Below are positions 61,020-64,000 of a stretch of 64,000 nucleotides of DNA, piece after piece. The translations under genes were made by a program, and so were the position numbers. Numbering within the stretch: the first letter of the stretch is position 1; every line of letters starts with the position of its first letter. The stretch is from Flavobacterium sp. I-STPP5a (GTDB lineage Bacteria > Bacteroidota > Bacteroidia > Flavobacteriales > Flavobacteriaceae): NCBI RefSeq assembly GCF_009764685.1, contig NZ_VHLM01000057.1:62001-126000 (forward strand), read 5' to 3'. Under the pieces are notes generated by a model. It was not told where the DNA came from. It made no database searches and saw nothing but the letters and a program-made list of their open reading frames with translations.

Positions 61020-62204
61020 ATGAAAAAAATTACTACTCTATTTATCTTATTTATTTTTATTTCCTCCTGTGGAGTAAAGCAAACCCAAAATGCACTAAGC
61101 TCAGGTAATTATGATCAAGCAATAGATAATGCTATTTCAAGTTTAAGAAGTAACAAGGATAAAAAAGGAAAACAAGATTACGTTTATCTCCTTGAAGAGG
61201 CTTTCGCCAAAGCTAAAGATAGAGATCTTAACTATATTAACTTGTGGACAAAAGAAAATAATCCTGCTCAGTTAGAGAAAATTTATAACACCTACGTGCA
61301 ATTAAATCAAAGACAGGAAAATATAAAACCAATTTTACCCTTAAAATTATTAAAGGAAGGCAGAAATGCCATCTTTCCCTTTGATGATTATAGCGATAAA
61401 ATTGTAAGCAGTAAAAATGCACTAACTGCTTATTTATACGCAAATGCCAAGAAATTAATGGTATCAAATGATAAAATGAACTTTAGAAAAGCATTTAATG
61501 ATTTGAATTATCTCAACCAGATCAATCCAAACTATAAAGATGTTTTACGATTGATGGATGAAGCAAAATTTAAAGGCTGTGATTTTGTATTGGTTACAAC
61601 AAAGAATGAGACAAACATGATAATTCCTGCTCGTTTGCAAAATGATTTACTTGATTTTAGCACATTTGGACTAAATGATGCTTGGACAGTTTATCACAAC
61701 AACAAACAAAAAAGTATTGTTTATGACTACGGAATGGTCATCAACTTTAGAGATATCTTTATTTCGCCAGAACAAGTTAAAGAGCGTGAATTTGTAAAAG
61801 AACGTGTGATAAAAGACGGTGTAAAAAAACTAATTGATACCAATGGCAAAGAAGTACTAGATGATAAAGGAAAAGTGATTATGGTTGACAATTTAAAAAC
61901 AGTAACTGCCAGAATTTACGAATTTAGACAATCTAAATCTTCTCAAGTCACAGCTAAAATAGATTACGTTAATTTCAAAACCAATCAACTCATACAAACA
62001 TTTCCTATAACCAGTGAGTTTGTTTTCGAAAACATCTACGCAACTTGCAACGGAGACAGACGCGCTTCAGACGATAACTATTTTAGCTATTTTGACAGAA
62101 AACCAGTTATGTTTCCAAACAGCGAACAAATGATTTATGATACTGGTCAAGATCTAAAAGCAAAAATTAAAAGCATCATTACTCAAAATAGATTCAGAAA
62201 TTAA
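61020..62204 (+). CDS. Lipoprotein of unknown function
   Basis: A 394-residue lipoprotein from the chosen start: MKKITTLFILFIFISSCGVK ends in a lipobox (ISSC, Cys17). Residues 20-90 are helical and repeat-like (NALSSGNYDQAIDNAISSLR, TPR-like), the middle part has no recognised fold, and a C-terminal section holds KTVTARIYEFRQSKSSQV (beta-rich). I do not recognise the family. The frame opens upstream to a TTG at 60954, but that lies next to the -7 box and would place non-signal sequence before the lipoprotein signal, so ATG at 61020 is preferred. Confidence 0.72.
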   Translation: MKKITTLFILFIFISSCGVKQTQNALSSGNYDQAIDNAISSLRSNKDKKGKQDYVYLLEEAFAKAKDRDLNYINLWTKENNPAQLEKIYNTYVQLNQRQENIKPILPLKLLKEGRNAIFPFDDYSDKIVSSKNALTAYLYANAKKLMVSNDKMNFRKAFNDLNYLNQINPNYKDVLRLMDEAKFKGCDFVLVTTKNETNMIIPARLQNDLLDFSTFGLNDAWTVYHNNKQKSIVYDYGMVINFRDIFISPEQVKEREFVKERVIKDGVKKLIDTNGKEVLDDKGKVIMVDNLKTVTARIYEFRQSKSSQVTAKIDYVNFKTNQLIQTFPITSEFVFENIYATCNGDRRASDDNYFSYFDRKPVMFPNSEQMIYDTGQDLKAKIKSIITQNRFRN

Positions 62205-62226
62205 CCTTTATAAATCTTTCATTATC

Positions 62227-62262
62227 AAAACTCCTAGAGCATTGCGTTCTAGGAGTTTTTTT
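62227..62262 (+). terminator. Terminator of the lipoprotein gene
   Basis: Stem AAAACTCCTAGA (62227-62238) with TCTAGGAGTTTT (62248-62259), a 9-nt loop and a long T-run (62256-62266). Confidence 0.85.
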
Positions 62263-62313
62263 TTTTAAATAACACAATAGCTTTATAATTTGTTACAAAT
62301 AAAAATTATATAG

Positions 62314-62341
62314 TTGTAATTCAAAAAAAAATGTATTTTTG
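62314..62341 (+). promoter_or_regulatory. Promoter of the GNAT-argG operon
   Basis: TTG (62314-62316), 17-bp spacer, TATTTTTG (62334-62341). The start would be near 62348, about 315 nt before the GNAT start codon, leaving an unusually long leader. Confidence 0.6.
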
Positions 62342-62347
62342 CAGCTG

Positions 62348-62662
62348 TGAATATAAATATCGTACATACTACTTCTTTGTCACGGACAAACATGCTAACC
62401 GCTTCACCCGAGGTACGGACACTATAACTATAGTTTCCTAGAGCTGTTTCTCATTTATTCATACTTTCATTTTTTTTGTTTTGACATTATCAAACTCTAT
62501 TGGATTATTATATCCTTTATTTTTCATCGTATTTACCGTATTCAACTGTAAACCAATGCGCTGTACTTATTTATTAGGTTTTAGTACAAATTTACATTGT
62601 ATGAAACACGTTTTAGCTTTTATTCAAACATCATTATATAACATCCAAATTCTACTTTTGAA
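62348..62662 (+). other. Long leader of the GNAT-argG operon, possibly structured
   Basis: About 315 nt without a convincing gene. It contains direct repeats ACGGACA (62389-62421 region, two copies about 35 nt apart) and a hairpin GGACACTA (62417-62424) with TAGTTTCC (62431-62438, one mismatch). The rest is T-rich. An open frame of 61 codons ends on the GNAT start (ATGA overlap) but starts only with TTG and has no recognisable features. It could be an attenuator or riboswitch-type leader; I do not recognise a known class. Confidence 0.4.
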
Positions 62663-63280
62663 ATGAATATTTCCATTGTCACAACTCAGGAAGCGCATTA
62701 TAAATATGCTAAAGAAATATGCGAAACAATAGAATTATCAGCACTTTTAAGAGGTACTGGTATTGCTAAAAGAACGCCTGAATATATCCAGAAAAAAATG
62801 GAGACTCAAGACGCCGTTATTGCACTTGACAACGGGAAATTTGCAGGTTTTTGTTATATCGAGAGTTGGCAACATAGCAAGTTTGTAGCACATTCAGGCT
62901 TAATTGTTCATCCGGATTACAGAAATCTTGGTTTGGCAAAAAAAATAAAGTCGTTTGTGTTTGATTACTCGCTAAAAAAATATCCTGAAGCAAAGGTTTT
63001 TGGGATTACAACAGGCTTAGCAGTAATGAAAATAAATTCTGATTTGGGATACAAACCAGTTCCTTTTTCTGAACTTACAAATGATCCAAGCTTTTGGAAA
63101 GGCTGTCAAACCTGTACCAATTATGAAATACTAAAAAGCAAAGACAACAAAATGTGCTTGTGTACCGGCATGCTATATGATCCAAATGAAAAACCAAAAG
63201 ACCCACCAAAACATCCTTTCAATGTCCGGATTTGGAACCGTTTGAAGAAAATAAAACAAGCGGTATTTTTAGATCAATAA
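62663..63280 (+). CDS. GNAT-family N-acetyltransferase of the arginine pathway
   Basis: A 205-residue acetyltransferase of the GNAT fold. The acetyl-CoA loop is in GLIVHPDYRNLGLAKKIKSF (R-x-x-G-x-A/G motif). It resembles the GNAT proteins that sit upstream of argG in flavobacterial arginine operons, where they are proposed to acetylate an ornithine precursor (N-acetyl- or N-succinyl-type synthesis). The C-terminal cysteines (GCQTCTNY, MCLCTG) are a distinctive feature of the group. It precedes argG by 217 bp. Confidence 0.8.
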   Translation: MNISIVTTQEAHYKYAKEICETIELSALLRGTGIAKRTPEYIQKKMETQDAVIALDNGKFAGFCYIESWQHSKFVAHSGLIVHPDYRNLGLAKKIKSFVFDYSLKKYPEAKVFGITTGLAVMKINSDLGYKPVPFSELTNDPSFWKGCQTCTNYEILKSKDNKMCLCTGMLYDPNEKPKDPPKHPFNVRIWNRLKKIKQAVFLDQ

Positions 63281-63337
63281 ATTCCCTCACCTCCCGAATC
63301 CTCAGGAGTTAAAAAGGGAAATGAGCCAAGAGATAGA

Positions 63338-63453
63338 AAAAAAGTCACATAAAATAATATTCCCTTTTGCCAGTATTGGACTCAATACTTCAAAGAGAAG
63401 GCGACCAAGATAAAAAAGTTACATAAAATAATATTCCCTTTTGCCACTATTGG
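63338..63453 (+). repeat. 42-bp direct repeat upstream of argG
   Basis: Copies at 63338-63379 and 63412-63453 (40 of 42 identical; each begins AAAAAAGT and ends TATTGG), 74 bp apart. The second copy is followed by CCCCCTCC-TTCG-GAGGGGG, a hairpin just before argG (63456-63475). The ACATAAAATAATATTCCC stretch could be a duplicated promoter or leader segment. Confidence 0.7.
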
Positions 63454-63497
63454 CTCCCCCTCCTTCGGAGGGGGTCGGGGGGAGGAAAAACAAAAAA

Positions 63498-64000
63498 ATG
63501 AAAAAAGTTGTATTAGCATATAGTGGAGGTCTTGATACTTCCTACTGCCTGAAATATTTAAAAAACGAAAAAGGTTTTGAAGTTCACACAGTCCTTGTAG
63601 ATACCGGTGGATTTACCGCTGAAGAATTAGAAAGTATAACAACAAGAGCGTATGAACTTGGAAGTGCAAAGCACACCAACCTGACAATTGTAGATAAATA
63701 TTATGATAAAGCCATCAAGTATTTAATTTTTGGAAATGTATTAAAAAACAATACTTATCCACTTTCTGTAAGTGCTGAACGTGTTTTTCAAGCCATAGAA
63801 GCGATAAAATATGCAAAATCTGTTGGCGCTAGTGCCATCGCTCATGGAAGTACTGGGGCTGGAAATGACCAAATTCGTTTTGACTTAATTTTCCAAACTA
63901 TCGCTCCCGAAATTGAAATCATCACTCCTATTCGAGATTTGAAATTATCCAGACAGGAAGAAGTTGATTATTTAGCTAAAAACGGAGTTTCATATTCTTG
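63498..64000 (+). CDS. argG: Argininosuccinate synthase (N-terminal part)
   Basis: Joins citrulline and aspartate with ATP in arginine synthesis. The first 167 codons are in the window and the gene continues beyond its end. The N-terminus KKVVLAYSGGLDTSYCLKYL is the ATP-pyrophosphatase P-loop (SGGLDTS) of ArgG. HGSTGAGNDQIRFDL and ITPIRDLKLSRQEEVDYL are further conserved sites. It lies with the GNAT gene in what is probably the first part of an arg operon. Confidence 0.96.
   Translation, partial: MKKVVLAYSGGLDTSYCLKYLKNEKGFEVHTVLVDTGGFTAEELESITTRAYELGSAKHTNLTIVDKYYDKAIKYLIFGNVLKNNTYPLSVSAERVFQAIEAIKYAKSVGASAIAHGSTGAGNDQIRFDLIFQTIAPEIEIITPIRDLKLSRQEEVDYLAKNGVSYS

Noticed and set aside
62481..62666. 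61-codon open frame ending on the GNAT ATG
   Set aside because: Starts only with TTG, has no family features, and the ATGA overlap is easily by chance; kept only as part of the leader.

Overview
This is a chromosomal window from a member of the Bacteroidota, most likely a Flavobacterium or close relative. The evidence is the low GC content (roughly one third by eye), Bacteroidetes-type promoters (TTTG/TTG, about 19 bp, TAnnTTTG) before several genes, starts without clear Shine-Dalgarno sequences, a lipoprotein-type TamA (TamL) paired with TamB, a one-piece UxaA, and interspersed repeats that I recall from flavobacterial genomes. No phage, plasmid, CRISPR array or rRNA operon is visible.

Region 1 (1-12.6 kb) is a pectin/galacturonate utilisation locus. 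It holds the start of a GH28 polygalacturonase lipoprotein, a divergent LacI-family regulator, and genes for KduI, KduD, UxaC, KdgF, KDG kinase, KDPG aldolase, an extra SDR, UxaB, UxaA and a hexuronate MFS transporter. Together they convert saturated and unsaturated galacturonate to pyruvate and glyceraldehyde-3-phosphate. Four promoters here share one design: the -7 box directly abuts a 14-bp palindrome, TGCAATCGATTACA or a close variant. This is very probably the operator of the LacI-type protein, and it is the clearest regulatory finding in the window.

Region 2 (13.3-18.1 kb) is a compact glycan-synthesis operon: a DUF547 protein, a MORN-like protein, a polyprenyl-phosphate-sugar-synthase-like GT2, a cellulose-synthase-like GT2 and a GT-C membrane transferase. 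Region 3 (18-33 kb) holds an EamA exporter, a 2OG-Fe(II) oxygenase, a MoxR-like ATPase with a VWA protein, a thioesterase, TamB-TamL (outer-membrane assembly) and a secreted M14 carboxypeptidase.

Region 4 (33-46.7 kb) holds serine dehydratase, an FAA-family hydrolase, PanB, a pseudouridine synthase, an aldehyde dehydrogenase, a PIG-L deacetylase and a sodium/solute symporter. It also carries genomic debris: an NTF2-like gene with one in-frame stop, a truncated four-helix-bundle (23S-IVP-type) gene inside 14-bp inverted repeats, and a heavily decayed IS30-family transposase.

Region 5 (47-64 kb) is housekeeping and regulation: DUF2911, HAD, TcdA, TatD, DUF1684, an MFS transporter, a BlaI/M56 sensor pair with three 20-bp-phased operator dyads, Apt, tRNA-Arg(ACG), a Zn alcohol dehydrogenase, a pentapeptide-repeat protein, MiaE, GlyA, FahA, a lipoprotein, and the start of an arginine operon (GNAT, argG). 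Several short genes (35, 46 and 56 codons) are listed, and five starts were moved to internal ATG codons.
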